A stretch of 64,000 bases of DNA from contig NC_134095.1 of NCBI RefSeq assembly GCF_000715075.1, positions 54,370,419-54,434,418 on the forward strand, given 5' to 3'. Below the pieces are notes generated by a model that saw nothing but the letters and a program-made list of their open reading frames with translations, was not told where the DNA came from and ran no database searches. Origin of the DNA: Nicotiana tabacum (taxonomy: Eukaryota; Streptophyta; Magnoliopsida; Solanales; Solanaceae). Position numbers and translations under genes: made by a program. Positions 23,643-35,105 of the stretch are shown here, piece after piece (within the stretch, counting starts at the first letter, position 1; every line of letters starts with the position of its first letter).

Positions 23643-24309
23643 GTAGAGAAAACTTTGAGAGGAATAGGTTGGAATTAGTGATGATTAAGATCACATAATA
23701 GGTCCAGCTCAGAATGCATAATGAAAAACAAATTGGCTAGGAATTCTGAACTTGTGTAAATATCTAGATTAATTCTTACTCAGCGTCATACTTTAATTAG
23801 TATACTCCTGTGACATGTGTTTATATGACTCACTGATCTCTTACAAAATTTTCTCTATTATGGCATTTGAGGCATGTTCAAGAGAGTTCTAAATGAAGAA
23901 CCTGGTTCATCAGTATGGGTTCATATGAAAGCTCAGGTATGTTTTCTATACTCTACACAATTAGAAAGATTAATAATTCAATCATGAGAAGAAGTCCTAT
24001 ACTTGTCAAATTCCTAGAAAATTCTATCTGTTAGCATTGAACCAGTTCCGTCCACCTAGAACTCTAAACTGTAGTTTCTGCCTAATATCTAGGGAAGCCA
24101 AATCGATCATTCAAAATTAGAATTTCAGGTTGATTAGACCTCTAATTGACCACTGCAAAAGGTTGTCGTTACTTATTAAATGGGTATTTGTCTTTAAATA
24201 CACATCAACTCTCCTGCCTTCATCATAATTTTAAACCGTCAAAAACTTTTCTTCAATTTCACTTGCCCTCTTTTCCAAAATTCCCAAACTCTCTCAAGAA
24301 ACCTATAAT

Positions 24310-27300
24310 CATGTCTAACCCATAATCATGGTCCTTTAGATGGATGGTAGGCTATCCAGAAATGAGCTGATTGAATTTATGGCCAATGTTGCTGTTAAGG
24401 ATGGAGTTGTCAGTAGCCTAGTGAAAGGAGTCCAAGTGCAGTTTGATGCAGAAAAACTGGGAGAGATCCTGGACATACCCTCTGAAGGGTTTGATGACTA
24501 TACAAGGTAAAGGTGGCCATGCCTGGACTCCCTCCCTACTGCCCTTGCAATCACCAAGAGGTTTTGTGATTCAGAAAAGGTGAATGAAGCCAGGGCTGTG
24601 CAGAAAACTGAGATGAGGCTTGAGCACAAGGTTGTGTTTAAATTTGTCAACAAGTGCTTATTGCCCAGATAGGAGAGAAGGCTATCACGACCCAAACCGA
24701 TGGGCCGGGACGGGTACCCGGTACCTTACTCAATTGAGTACCAACGTAACGTATCTTTCTTAATACATCATCATATACACATGCATACGGGCCTAATAGG
24801 CCAACATGATCCTTTATAAACTCAAAACATAGGCCGACAAGGCCATACAATCTTTTATGTACACGATATATGTCTACAAGCCTCTAAGTGTATATAAATG
24901 TCATAAGGGTCGGGACAGAGTACCGCCATACCAAACAATACACGTCTAAATCATACTAACCAAACGAGCAACTCCGAAGCAAATGGAGCGCACCAACATC
25001 TTTCGCTGAGCTGATAGCCTACTTGGAGGGCTCTCGACCTGTCTATCGGGACCTGTGGGCATGAAATGCAGCGTCCCCAGGCAAAAGGGACGTCAGTACG
25101 AATAATGTACTGAGTATGTAAGGAACATAAATAAATACATGAGAGATATAGAGGACATATAGAGTACGTGACTCAACCTGTAAGTCTGAATAACTTTGTA
25201 AATCATAAATTACTTTTAACGTCATGCATATGCGTATGAATGTCATGTCGTGCATAGGTACATATTTCATAATATCATCAGCCTCTGAGGGCATCCCATC
25301 ACATCATATCGGCCACTGTGGGAAAAATCATCATCGTCTACCAGCTGATCAGGTGGTGGTACGTATATAACGCCATATCCTTTCCCATATCCCATATACA
25401 TATATACATACATATATATGTGTATATAACGCCATTTGAATCATACTTACATATATATGCGTATATAACGCCGTTTGAATCATATTTCGGCCATTGTGGG
25501 CAACATCATCATCATATACCAGCTGATCAGGTGGTGGTGCGTATATAACGCTGTAACCTTTTCCCATTCCATATACATATATTTACATATATACGCGTAT
25601 ATAATGTCATCTGGTCATGGATCAATGCACATGAATGCAATACATGAAAAGTACGTCAATAAAATCATTCGGAAGGTCATAAGACCACTTTGCCTCTTGA
25701 GCAATATCATAAAGTAACATCTTTTCAACTTTCGTATTTTTCTGAGACCCATGAACAGATGATAAAATATTATGACACATGAGAATTAAAGAACATAGAT
25801 ATTTCTATTACTTCTATGAGTAGAGTCACTTATGGAATTTGTGCATTTGCACATTTCGTTCATATCGTATGGATCATGCCAAAAGAAAGAAGGGATAGCC
25901 TTAACATACCTGAGTCGATTCCCTTAACAATCCGTCAGAACCGCAATTTCACGCATGTTGTATTTTCTTACGAACTTTGGAGCTTCATTTGTTACTTTTT
26001 AAAGACTTCATATCACTCCTTTTAGTTTTTGAGATTTCTCCGTATGCAAGCCTAAGTATAAGTGTATAAGAAAATTCCTATCTCCTGTGATTCTTTGGTG
26101 AATGATTGTTGGCAGTGTCGTTGATTATGTACTTAAGATAATTAGCTTGAGTGCCCGAATCTTTTCTTATTCCTCCTGTAATTCCTCTTTGCATTCATTC
26201 ATTTTGTTATCATGTCTACTAAGTACTACTATATATTATATTATTTCATGTTTTACTTAAATAGAAGTGCTATTTGTTGGAGGAAGTGTAGTAAAGGGTT
26301 TAGATAAGAATGACCATGTTCCATTAACGTGGATCACAACATGGTTAGCCACCTATGTGTGATTTTTAAGAGTCACATTCTTGTGACTTTATGGGCTGCC
26401 ACGTAATTCCTTTGGGTGGGGATTTAAACTTTATTCAATAATCAATTAATTAATTAGGTAATATCCCGCTACCCTATAATTAACCAATTACCCACATAAT
26501 TAAGAATTGTCTCAAATTACTTAAAATTCTACTTATTTTTAATACACTTTATACATCCTACTACCATGGTCATATAGTATCTTGTATGGTACTAGTCCAT
26601 AAATATCGGGTATTTTTGCTCAGCCACATTTTGCCCCAATATGCCAAACTTGGACGAAAATTCATTTTCTTTGACTTGCTTCCCTTCTCACCTTCACTAA
26701 TTTACTCATCACTTATAATCCTTATGATCTCCAAATAATTTTTTTCCTTGGACTGATGTCAATTACCTTACAAAAATTTCATCGTACAATACTACAGGGT
26801 GCAATATCGTCGTAACTGAAGGCGTAACATCATCGTAATATTGCGGGGTGTAACAAAGGCACACTGCTAACTACATGGATCTGGTTCTTATGGAGTGCCT
26901 GGAGAGAGGAAAGCAAATCAACTGGCCTGCCTTCATTATCAAACTGCTAGACAGGGTCATAAATGGCTCCAAGGCTCATGTTACTCCATATTGCTTTATA
27001 CTAACCACAGTTCTAGACATGCTAGATGTGCCTCTGAAGAAATGAAAAATGGCCTCTAGCAAGGAACACTTTGGCATCAAAACTCTTCTTGCCTATGATT
27101 ATCCAGTCAATGCCATCCTAATTGAACCTGGTTCATCCTAGAAGACACCCATCAACATCAAAGTTAGGACTCTGGTTTAGGAATGTGCAGCCAAGGATGC
27201 TGAAATTGCTAGGCTCAAGACTCGAATGGTGGAAGTGGAAACTAAGAGGGATGGTCTCATAACTGAGCTTGCCAAAGAAAAGGAGAAGAATGATGGAATT

Positions 27301-27372
27301 CTTCAGAACATGCTGAATCTTCTCCAAACTCAAACCCAACCCTCCAGTTCCTCCAAGCCTTATGACTCATAG
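24310..27372 (+). pseudogene. Copia F envelope-position ORF (split by a solo LTR)
   Basis: Downstream of pol, where Sireviruses carry their extra ORF, a degraded reading runs from about 24346 (DGRLSRNELIEFMANVAVKD) through DAEKLGEILDIPSEGFDDYT and EHKVVFKFVNKCLLP to 24677. After the solo LTR it resumes at 26861 with NYMDLVLMECLERGKQINWP, then KLLDRVINGSKAHVTPYCF. It ends in a strongly charged heptad-like stretch (about 27188-27300, AEIARLKTRMVEVETKRDGL), a predicted coiled coil. At least five stops are present. Sireviruses are known for an env-like ORF here; I see no clear signal peptide or membrane segment in this fragment, so an envelope function is not shown. Confidence 0.78.
24683..26855 (-). 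mobile_element. Gypsy solo LTR (2,173 bp)
   Basis: It is bounded by the perfect 5-bp duplication AAGGC (24678-24682 and 26856-26860). The plus strand begins TATCACGACCC and ends GGGGTGTAACA. By analogy with the gypsy E LTRs (TGTCACGACCC ... GTTACA) the element ran on the minus strand, and the first base pair of TG has changed to TA. No coding sequence lies between the target sites, so this is what remains after recombination between two LTRs. It holds a tandem duplication of about 178 bp at about 25300-25650, including the repeated CCAGCTGATCAGGTGGTGG. Confidence 0.9.
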
Positions 27373-27661
27373 TTTCTGTTTCCTGAACTTGTTCAGTACC
27401 TCCAGTGACCTAGATTAGGGATTTTTCTGTTTTTGCTCATGGTTTGAATGTTTTTCTTTCTTTTTGTGGATTGTAGGTGGCAACATATCTCTATCAATGA
27501 TAATTGTTGTTTCTCTCTTGCTCAATGATTAATCTGTCCTTAATAGTTTAAATATGTTTGTTGATTACTGATGATTACACCATGATTGCACTTGCAGTTG
27601 CCCCAGTGGCCATGAGTATTTATTAAAATCTGGGTATCACACATCGTATGCAACTTTTCGA

Positions 27662-27850
27662 TGATGCCAAAAGGGGGAAGAGATATTGTGCTTTACATAT
27701 TCTAAAAATATGTGATATTTATAACCTAATTAACCCGGTCCTTGATGATAAGTGAATTTTCTAAGTTTAGTGTTGATGCTTATGATGAGTTCCTACAGGT
27801 TCCAAATAAGTAAAAAGCATAGAGTTTGTCATCATCAAAAAGGGAGAATT
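27662..27850 (+). other. Copia F polypurine tracts
   Basis: AAAAAGGGAGAATT (27837-27850) touches the 3' LTR and should prime plus-strand synthesis. A second purine tract, AAAAGGGGGAAGAGA, lies near 27671-27685. More than one PPT-like tract upstream of the 3' LTR is a described Sirevirus trait. Confidence 0.75.
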
Positions 27851-28771
27851 TGTTGGCCCAAGAACAGGTGAAGTTTTGAAGAATGACAAATGAACTCAGT
27901 AATGGACCAGGTCCATCTTGTGAAGCACAGTCATGATCAGCCTATACATGTGAGATGCACGTGAAGGAGATAAGTCTTACTGATCAAGTAGCAATATCTC
28001 ATGATCTGATAAAAAAGGTTGCTTATTAGATAAGGGGAGAAAGTCTCCTTATATGAAGAGAATAGAATCTGGATAAAAGATAGTGTTAGAGTTTGAGATC
28101 TTCATGAACTCTTCTACGATAGAAGATCAGTAATTGAGTCCCAATCAAACTCTGATTACTAACCTATTAAATGACAGTGATTGTTCTCTTTTATAGGTAA
28201 TGCACAAACGCAGAAGTTAAACTAAATTGAGAGCAAAAGAGCAAGGCAATTTTGCAAGCAATTTATGTGTGATTTGAGTGTGCACTCCTGAAGCTACTTG
28301 AACGAGATAGAGAATCAGTTCCATTGTTTCTATCTTTTATTCTAGTTCAATTGTAGTAGGTGGTTTAAAGTTGTACCTTTCAGCTTTCATAGAAGCAATT
28401 GTATTAGGTACCTAGAGTGTTCAAGTTATAGCTAACTTGAAGTTGTGGGAACAGTGGATGATGTGTGCCACAACGGGATTAGAGTTAATCCTTAGATTTA
28501 CAAAGAGTTTTTGTAAATGTTGTTTTGACTCAGTGATTTTAGTGGAAGTTTGGGAAAATCCTACTGAGTAGTAGGTCGTGGTTTTTTCACCTTTTGAGCC
28601 AGGTGTTTTCCACGTAAAAATCTTTGTGTTCTTTATTTTATGTACTTATTATTCCGCAAATAGTAGTAGTTAGAACACCTAGAAGAACCAGGTTCTTCTA
28701 TAGCGAAAATTGGGTACCACACAAATCACCCCTCCCCCTCCCCTTGGGTGGTATTGACGCTTAAAACATCA
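27851..28771 (+). repeat. Copia F 3' LTR
   Basis: Partner of 17728-18641. It differs by scattered substitutions and a C-rich insertion near 28728-28744 before the last GGTATTGACGCTT block. Its right end abuts GATAG. Confidence 0.94.
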
Positions 28772-28773
28772 GA

Positions 28774-29130
28774 TAGGAGTGGCAAACGGGCATGTCGGAT
28801 ATGGTTCGGATTGAAAATGGGTAATGAAAAAATGGATAAATTATTCGACCCAGCCCATATTTAATACAGATAAAAAATAAGTTAACCGACGGATAATATG
28901 GGTAACCATATTATCCATGACTTCTTGTATATGATCACTTTTAGGAGAATTCTTAGTCTTCCTAACTTGAGGAACCTCCAATTTGAGGCTTTACAAATGT
29001 AAAAATTAGACCCATTGGTTATCCATTTTCTAAATGGATAATATGGTTCTTATCCATATTTGACCCGTTTTTAAATAGTTCATTATCCAACCCATTTTTA
29101 ATGATTTCTTTAACTATTTTGCCATCCCTA
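28774..29130. mobile_element. hAT-like MITE (357 bp), first three bases duplicated by copia F
   Basis: The left end TAGGAGTGGCAAAC and the right end (reverse complement TAGGGATGGCAAAA) form short imperfect terminal repeats. The flanking 8-bp duplication ATTTTAGA occurs at 29131-29138 and, on the far side of copia F, at 17717-17724. The bases TAG at 17725-17727 are the original first bases of the MITE, separated from the rest by the copia F insertion. An 8-bp duplication is the hAT hallmark. The interior is AT-rich with partly self-complementary GGATAATATGG/CCATATTATCC blocks. Confidence 0.88.
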
Positions 29131-29138
29131 ATTTTAGA

Positions 29139-29644
29139 GAAATAGGTAGTTACAGAGTCAGTACCTTGTCTTAATGTTGTTATAGCTGTCCAAAGGTGAT
29201 AGATTCTAGTCAAATCTGATCTATCAAACCTCTCCTGGAAATCACTCCAGGCTTTTCTCTCATTTGAAGCATAGACAATGTTTGGCATCAACTCACTCGA
29301 TACAGTGCTTCCAATCCACGACAAAACGATTGCATTGCATTATTTCCATTGTTCTGCCAATTCGCCTCTATACGTGCTCTTCACACAAGTTCCGTCCACA
29401 AATCCTAGTTTACTCTTTTCCCCGAGTGCCAATTTCATCACCCTGCTCCACAATGCGTAATATTCGGGCCATGTGAGCTTGAGCAGTATTAGGACAAGTC
29501 TAGGAGCATCTGAGGATTGCAAAATAGTGAATGATTGTGATCTAGTGAGGCGAACTCATTTCCTGCCATAACTGATCAGATCGAAGTTCCGTCGAGCTTC
29601 GATTTTATAAACTTCTTCCTAATTCCGAAGAATTTATGATCGTC
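29139..29644 (-). pseudogene. Copia D gag, N-terminal half
   Basis: The minus-strand reading 29340-29522 includes LTWPEYYALWSRVMKLALG and KLGFVDGTCVKS, the DUF4219/UBN2-type start of copia gag. After a stop at about 29337 it continues with LPNIVYAS-like text (SSELMPNIVYASNERKAWSD) and LTRIYHLWTAITTLRQGTDS. At 29139 it meets the MITE target site; the other half is at 16642-17716. No intact start codon was settled. Confidence 0.88.
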
Positions 29645-29656
29645 GCTCTGATACCA
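29645..29656 (-). other. Copia D primer-binding site
   Basis: Minus strand TGGTATCAGAGC directly follows the 5' LTR end. It is a perfect match to the initiator tRNA-Met 3' end consensus of plant copia elements. Confidence 0.93.
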
Positions 29657-29913
29657 TGATAAATTCTACACAATTCATCATAAACAACACACATGCAAGC
29701 AAGCAATGTTGAAGAAGAAGGATAGAAGAAATGGGAGATGCAGAAATGAGATCGAGAAGAAGAGCTGAAAGTGTTATTTCATCTGTCTATTACACGTGAG
29801 TATGGTCCCCTTTATACAACACATAACCGACTCTAACTAACCATCTTTTTTTATCTACACTTTAATCCCTCAACTAGCTACAAGTACACCTCAATATAGT
29901 CTCTATAACAATA
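29657..29913 (-). repeat. Copia D 5' LTR (257 bp)
   Basis: Partner of 3624-3861. On the minus strand it starts TATTGTTATAGAGAC and ends TTTATCA. The first dinucleotide is TA in both copies, and the CCACT duplication touches it exactly. Confidence 0.92.
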
Positions 29914-29918
29914 CCACT

Positions 29919-30443
29919 ATACATGAATTTGAGAAAAGAAAGGACAAGAGAGTTAATTGTATATTGTTTTACTTTACATATTGATGTATTAAGAAGTTAT
30001 TTGCAAAATTTTAACATGTGATTTTTTTAGCACACGATGATAATTTATCATTGTATCAAGACTCTAAGTCTCTAATCCTTCATATGCAAAAAATGATTTA
30101 ATTATAAAATACATCAAGGATTCTTCTTCAAGAAAGTTACATTCAATTTTACTAAAACTTTTATAATATGTAGTATAGTTCTTCCCTTTCCTATCTCAAG
30201 TCCTAATTAACCATTAGAGTTGGGAGGGGGAGGGGGGTTGCAAGAGTGCCTAGGGAAGATGAGAAACTTTGATGAAGTATGATATAGGAGTGAGGCAGCT
30301 AGCTTAGGAGATTGTGAAAGGTAAAAGAGAGGGAATTCGAATTAATTAAGCAACAAATTCAATGTCTATTTTCTGAAAACTCAAGTAGTACTACTATACT
30401 AAACTTTCTTGCATAAACAATATGTCCTCCAACGTGAAATTCA
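29919..30443. other. Intergenic spacer
   Basis: About 520 AT-rich bases beyond the copia D target site. They continue the old host sequence interrupted at 3623. A G-rich run lies at about 30219-30240. No gene or repeat ends were recognised. Confidence 0.5.
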
Positions 30444-30445
30444 TA

Positions 30446-30711
30446 CTCTCTTCGATTCAAAATAAGGGATTTTTTGGTTTTTTTCTTCTGGTTCAAAATA
30501 AGTGATTTTTTTAGATTTCAAGAATAAATTAATTATTTTTTTTCTACATTATCCTTAGAGTAATTAATGTTGGAGTATGTATTAGGAGTGTTTATGTGAA
30601 AAGATAGTAAAGGTTAATATGGTCAATTTCATTTCTAATTAATGTTAAAAGGTGAATTCCTTAATATGTATGAAAACAACCAAAAAATCACTTATTTTGG
30701 ACCGGAGGGAG
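30446..30711. mobile_element. Stowaway-type MITE (266 bp)
   Basis: Terminal repeats CTCTCTTCGATTCAAAATAA and, reversed, CTCCCTCCGGTCCAAAATAA, with TA on both sides (30444-30445, 30712-30713). Sequence and length match the copy at 2566-2828, so they are one subfamily. Confidence 0.9.
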
Positions 30712-30727
30712 TATTCAAATATTAATA

Positions 30728-30977
30728 CCCCTCCGGTCCACAATAAGTGACCAATTTACTTTTGGTACGCCCATTAAGAAAATACTATATTCCATACAAA
30801 AATACGTAGTATAACTAAACTACTCTTAATTAAATATTTAATGTCAGGAGTAAGAAAACTGTTTAGGGATATGCACATAAGTATAATTTTATAAGAATAA
30901 ATTAAATTCTTTTTTGAATATATAAATGGACACTTATTACCAAAATAAATTTGTCATTTACTATAGACGAGAGAGAG
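30728..30977. mobile_element. Second Stowaway-type MITE (250 bp), different subfamily
   Basis: It begins CCCCTCCGGTCCACAATAAG and ends in CTCTCTCTCGTCTATAGT when reversed, with TA at 30726-30727 and 30978-30979. Its interior differs from the preceding MITE, so it is a separate insertion only 16 bases away. Confidence 0.82.
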
Positions 30978-30979
30978 TA

Positions 30980-32962
30980 TAATGACACTGAATTAAGCGG
31001 AGGGCGTGCACTTAGAGGAAAATTAATTAGAGCATCGGTCTTTGTTTTTCCTTTTCTTATAGGGTAAAGTTGAAAACGGGATAGTAGATTTTAATTTTTA
31101 TTCTTTTTACTGCGCTATGTGGTGAAAATATCTGTAGTAAAAGATAAGGGTGATTTTGTTATCGAGAAAGGCGTAGTGGGTGCGTTTTGGGAGCAGGGCT
31201 TAAAGAAAATGTAGTCACATGAGAGAGAGAAGGATTTATTATTAGAATAAATTACGGCACAAGTAACGATTAGGGTTTTATTTTTACTGTGTTGGCTGTG
31301 TATTTCACTGTTCAGCCACACTAGGGTTTTATTTTTCTTGACAGTTTACTCATTAAGGTTGAAGATGCTGTTTAATTTATACGTAGCTTTTACTCGGGGA
31401 CATTTTGAAAACTGGGATAAAACTTAATGTTCGTATAGGTTTTAGGCTTTTAGGTTTTAAGGGTTTAGTGTCGTTTCAACTATTACAATTAGAAGCGAAT
31501 GTGTTAGCTTTAAAGATTTTTACCAATAAATTTATGATATTTTTAAAATTATGAGTTCATATATATATTATTTGTTATAATTTTAATAAATTTATGTGCT
31601 GATTCAAAAATACTAGGATAAGATGAACACAATACTGCAATTTGTCCCGGTCATTACAGTGACTTTGTGATATCAGCATATGACCTAATCTAAAAATTTA
31701 GTGCACCGTGAAATTTTGACACAAAATAGACTAAGGAAGTTTCAAGGTTTGCATTAATTTCTCATCTTACCATTTGAAGCAAGGTAGCTACGTCGTTTTG
31801 AATGTTCTTGTGCTACATTGTGTTGCTCGAACTCGAATTTATAGGGCACTTTTTAAATGAGACCTCAGACCCCATATATAATTTGGTCATTAAATGTATA
31901 TTATAAGTAAATTATGCATAATAAACACATCTTGATAGAACTAATCCTGAAAACGATATCCTAGATTTTATTATCTTTAGAAACGATTGTGTAAAAGTTG
32001 ACTTTTTATAGCTAGGGGTACATAATAAGTGTTTTCATAATCTTGATTACAATTAATTAATTACTTATAGTTTTACGTCTCATGATACTATATTAACTGG
32101 CGAAAATTAGTCGATCCACGATCTCCCCTCTCCCCAAATTCCAATTCCCAAACTTTAGCAAAACGGCGAAAGAACATATTTATCAAGCAAATATTATTGA
32201 ATTTACACAGAATTTATTTAACAAACAAATAAATATATTGTAAAAGTTGGAGGACCAGTTGAGAAATTGCGAAAATTTGTTGGGTTAATTTCCGGCTGAA
32301 ATAACTTTTCGTGAAAGTTGAGTTAAATTGGATGATTTTATTGTTACAAAAGCAGTTCAACAATAATTTTAATTATTACATTATTTTCATACGTTGAAAG
32401 ACCATTTAAATAATAAACTCAACTCAAAGAAATTTAACAGAGCTAAGGTCAATATGGGAAAGGGTTAAAGCTCAAGTGTGAATGAAAACTTAAGAGTTCT
32501 AGTCACATAATACTTTTTTATTTAAGAAAGTTTCTAGTCACATGATATCCATTAGGTGGCACTAGCTAAATCGAGTCGATTAAACTCAATCGAAAAGTCA
32601 AAATATACCTAAAGAATGTCAACAAATCACAAATGGTGTTAGAAAAAAATCATATAAATGAATTTGCAGAGACTGTTGCATTTCTTAAGGTTGACGTATA
32701 GTATCTAAAATATAGTATCATCAGACTAAATGATACTATTTCTATATATTCATTACGCGATCCATAATTCCGATAACAACGTAAACCTAAAGTCAATCTA
32801 ACAAAATGAAACAAAAACAATCTAAAATAGTTAGATGCATGATATTTCTAATACGATACTAATTATGCCTCGATTCCAATTAAGTTGCTGTCATTATGTG
32901 AATACTCATTATTCATGTTGCTCCATTTAAGTTTGTCTCAATCTAATATTACTTTAAAAAAT
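30980..32962. other. Intergenic spacer
   Basis: About 2 kb of AT-rich sequence. No reading frame longer than about 70 codons was credible and no repeat boundary, tRNA or tandem array was recognised. Confidence 0.5.
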
Positions 32963-32964
32963 TA

Positions 32965-33232
32965 CTTTCTCCGTTCACTTTTACTTGTCTACTATACTGA
33001 AAATACATTTTTACTTTTACTTGTCTACTATACTAAATCAAAAGAAAGACAACCTTTTTTTTTTCTTCATATTTTACCCTTATCATTAATTGCTCATTTT
33101 CAAAATTATTTCTCAAGACTTTTTGAAATGCTATCATTATTAGGAGTTATATGGTAAAATACATGCTACAATTATTATTTCTTAAGGGACGTGAAAATTT
33201 TAAAATGGACAAGTAAAAATGAACGGAGAAAG
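32965..33232. mobile_element. Stowaway-type MITE (268 bp)
   Basis: The long terminal repeats CTTTCTCCGTTCACTTTTAC and, reversed, CTTTCTCCGTTCATTTTTAC differ by one base in 20. TA flanks both sides (32963-32964, 33233-33234). A plus-strand reading frame across it (32885-33157) is not a gene. Confidence 0.92.
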
Positions 33233-33234
33233 TA

Positions 33235-35049
33235 TCTAGCTAGGAAATTATCGGACCTTAAATAAACATACAAGCGTGGCTAAATCTTCATCTCAATTAA
33301 TTGGTATCAATATTATAGTTGCTTTTCTTCTATTATGTCATATTTTTTGTTGGATAGGTCTTTCGAACTAGATAAAAAAAATTCCAGTGTTATCGTAGGT
33401 TCATTCGCTATCTTTTAATACCTTTATTCATTATGGCTTCACACCTATAAACTTATGTATTTAGAGGTTATATAATCAAATCATCTCAAGCGATATTCTC
33501 TTATTTTATTCTCTTTTACATACTGCTCGTACCTTATACCAAATGTGATTCTAAATAATTGGGTCCTTTTTCTTTTCTTTATTTTAATTTTTGGTTACGT
33601 TGGGGGTGGGGGTGGGGGTCTTAAAGGGGTCCATCAAGTCCCCTTAGAAGGCTACAAAACTCGGGTAGTATGGGTTCAAACAACACCAATTAACATACCC
33701 CCACTACTTGTTTCTTGATTTTGTCCTAAACATATTTTTGGTGTCTCACTCTTTTCTACATTTTTAATATCTTGACATACATACAAATACATAAGGTGTA
33801 TATACAATTCTCATTTCTTTAAGCTCAAGACTCCCACTATTGTTCTAGACTTCTACTAAATTCAAAGAAGCTCAACCTTTTGGCTTATAAACCGGAAATA
33901 GGTATCTTTCTATTGTTAATTAGCAGCAAGTTTTTTATTGTAGTCTTTACATAAATACATTTATCATATATGTCTTTTAAACTGGACTAGAAATGGATTA
34001 GTTCTTTCTAAAAAGGAGAGAGCAATTCTTTCTAGAAAAAGGAAAATAGTTTTTGTCTCTACTCTTGAAGGTATAGGAGGAGTTTAACTTTTATACGAAC
34101 AAATTTAAAAGAGTGTTTATATTATTACGTTTTTTAAAAGAACTACACAGGTAACCATCCATAATAAATGGATTTATAACTAAATAGTAAGACAAAACAA
34201 CTTGCTATAACAAGTTAAATACATTGATAGTGTTTAACATTTTTTATGTTGTCATATCATGAGAAGGAAACTCAGTAAAAGAAAAAAGGAAGTCAATTGT
34301 ATGGCAGCAAATTGAGAGAAAAATAAGCAATAGTGGCAACCCAATTTCCAGCAGCCAAAACAAAGACTAATTATACTATATAGTGTTCCATTCAGCACTG
34401 ACTTTAGGACACCCTTATCCTATATTTAATCTGGATAAAATTCATGGAGCCCCAAACCTAATTAGATTAGGGTAGTAGGTACACTACTGACCCAATTCAT
34501 TACACTTGGATTCTATCATAGTTATAATTAATTAATTTTCTAAACAAAGTTGGATAAAGTACACAGAGACAAAATCATTTAAGCAGACATGAAAAGGACA
34601 AATAGCTGCATAATTTTAGCCATAAGCTTAAGATTTGCAAAATTTTAGTTTATGCTAGGATTATGAGGTCTATAAACTGTTTTTAATTTTTTTCCCCTTT
34701 ATTTTACACTTTTTAAAAGTTTTCCTTAGGAATTTATCAATCAAATAGGACAAGAAAAAAGGTTCAATTAATCTTTTATGGGAATCTGCATTGAGCCAAG
34801 AAAATTTTATGACTTTTTTACAAGTTATGCTGCGAACTTCATTTGTTTGGTCATGTTGACATGGAGTAAAACTAAAGTGATATAATAGGAAGAGGCCATT
34901 AATTAAAGATGCTATCTGTATCCTCCTTCAGGCTCCAGGCTTTATGGAGTTGAAAGCATTTGCTTGCAAAACAAAGAAAAGATTGTAATAAACAAAGCTA
35001 ATATTGCTACTATAAGATACCTCAAGATCCCAGATTCAAACTATCTTCA
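33235..35049. other. Intergenic spacer
   Basis: About 1.8 kb of AT-rich sequence. A short GGGGGT repeat sits at 33600-33620. No gene, RNA gene or element end was recognised. Confidence 0.5.
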
Positions 35050-35058
35050 ATATTGCTG

Positions 35059-35060
<2 letters not shown>

Positions 35061-35105
<45 letters not shown>

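Larger units (their letters stand above)
17728..28771 (+). mobile_element. Copia LTR retrotransposon F (SIRE/Maximus-like), 11 kb
   Basis: The LTRs at 17728-18641 and 27851-28771 (914 and 921 bp, TG...CA) are flanked by the perfect 5-bp duplication GATAG (17723-17727 and 28772-28776). Inside, on the plus strand, are a PBS (18642 onward), a long gag with coiled-coil-rich end and zinc knuckles, integrase, RT, RNase H, an extra ORF in the envelope position and purine tracts. This layout is that of Sireviruses. All coding parts have stops. The target lies three bases inside the hAT-like MITE that had already inserted into copia D. A gypsy solo LTR (24683-26855) sits in its 3' ORF. Confidence 0.94.
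3624..29913 (-). mobile_element. Copia LTR retrotransposon D, full-length but split by nested insertions
   Basis: The LTRs at 3624-3861 and 29657-29913 are close copies and the whole is flanked by the 5-bp duplication CCACT (3619-3623 and 29914-29918). Read on the minus strand the order is 5' LTR, tRNA-Met-type PBS (29645-29656), gag, protease, integrase, RT, RNase H, polypurine tract, 3' LTR, which is the copia order. The short LTRs suggest an Ale/Retrofit-like lineage (inferred). It is interrupted by a TRIM (3889-4374), a gypsy element (4737-14152), a copia element (17728-28771) and a hAT-like MITE (28774-29130). Every coding block carries stops or frameshifts, so the element is dead. Confidence 0.93.

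Noticed and set aside
25318..25717. Overlapping Tyr/Ile-rich frames on both strands
   Set aside because: They are translations of the TATATA-rich tandem duplication in the solo LTR.
32885..33157. 90-residue plus-strand frame
   Set aside because: It lies across a Stowaway MITE and AT-rich flank.
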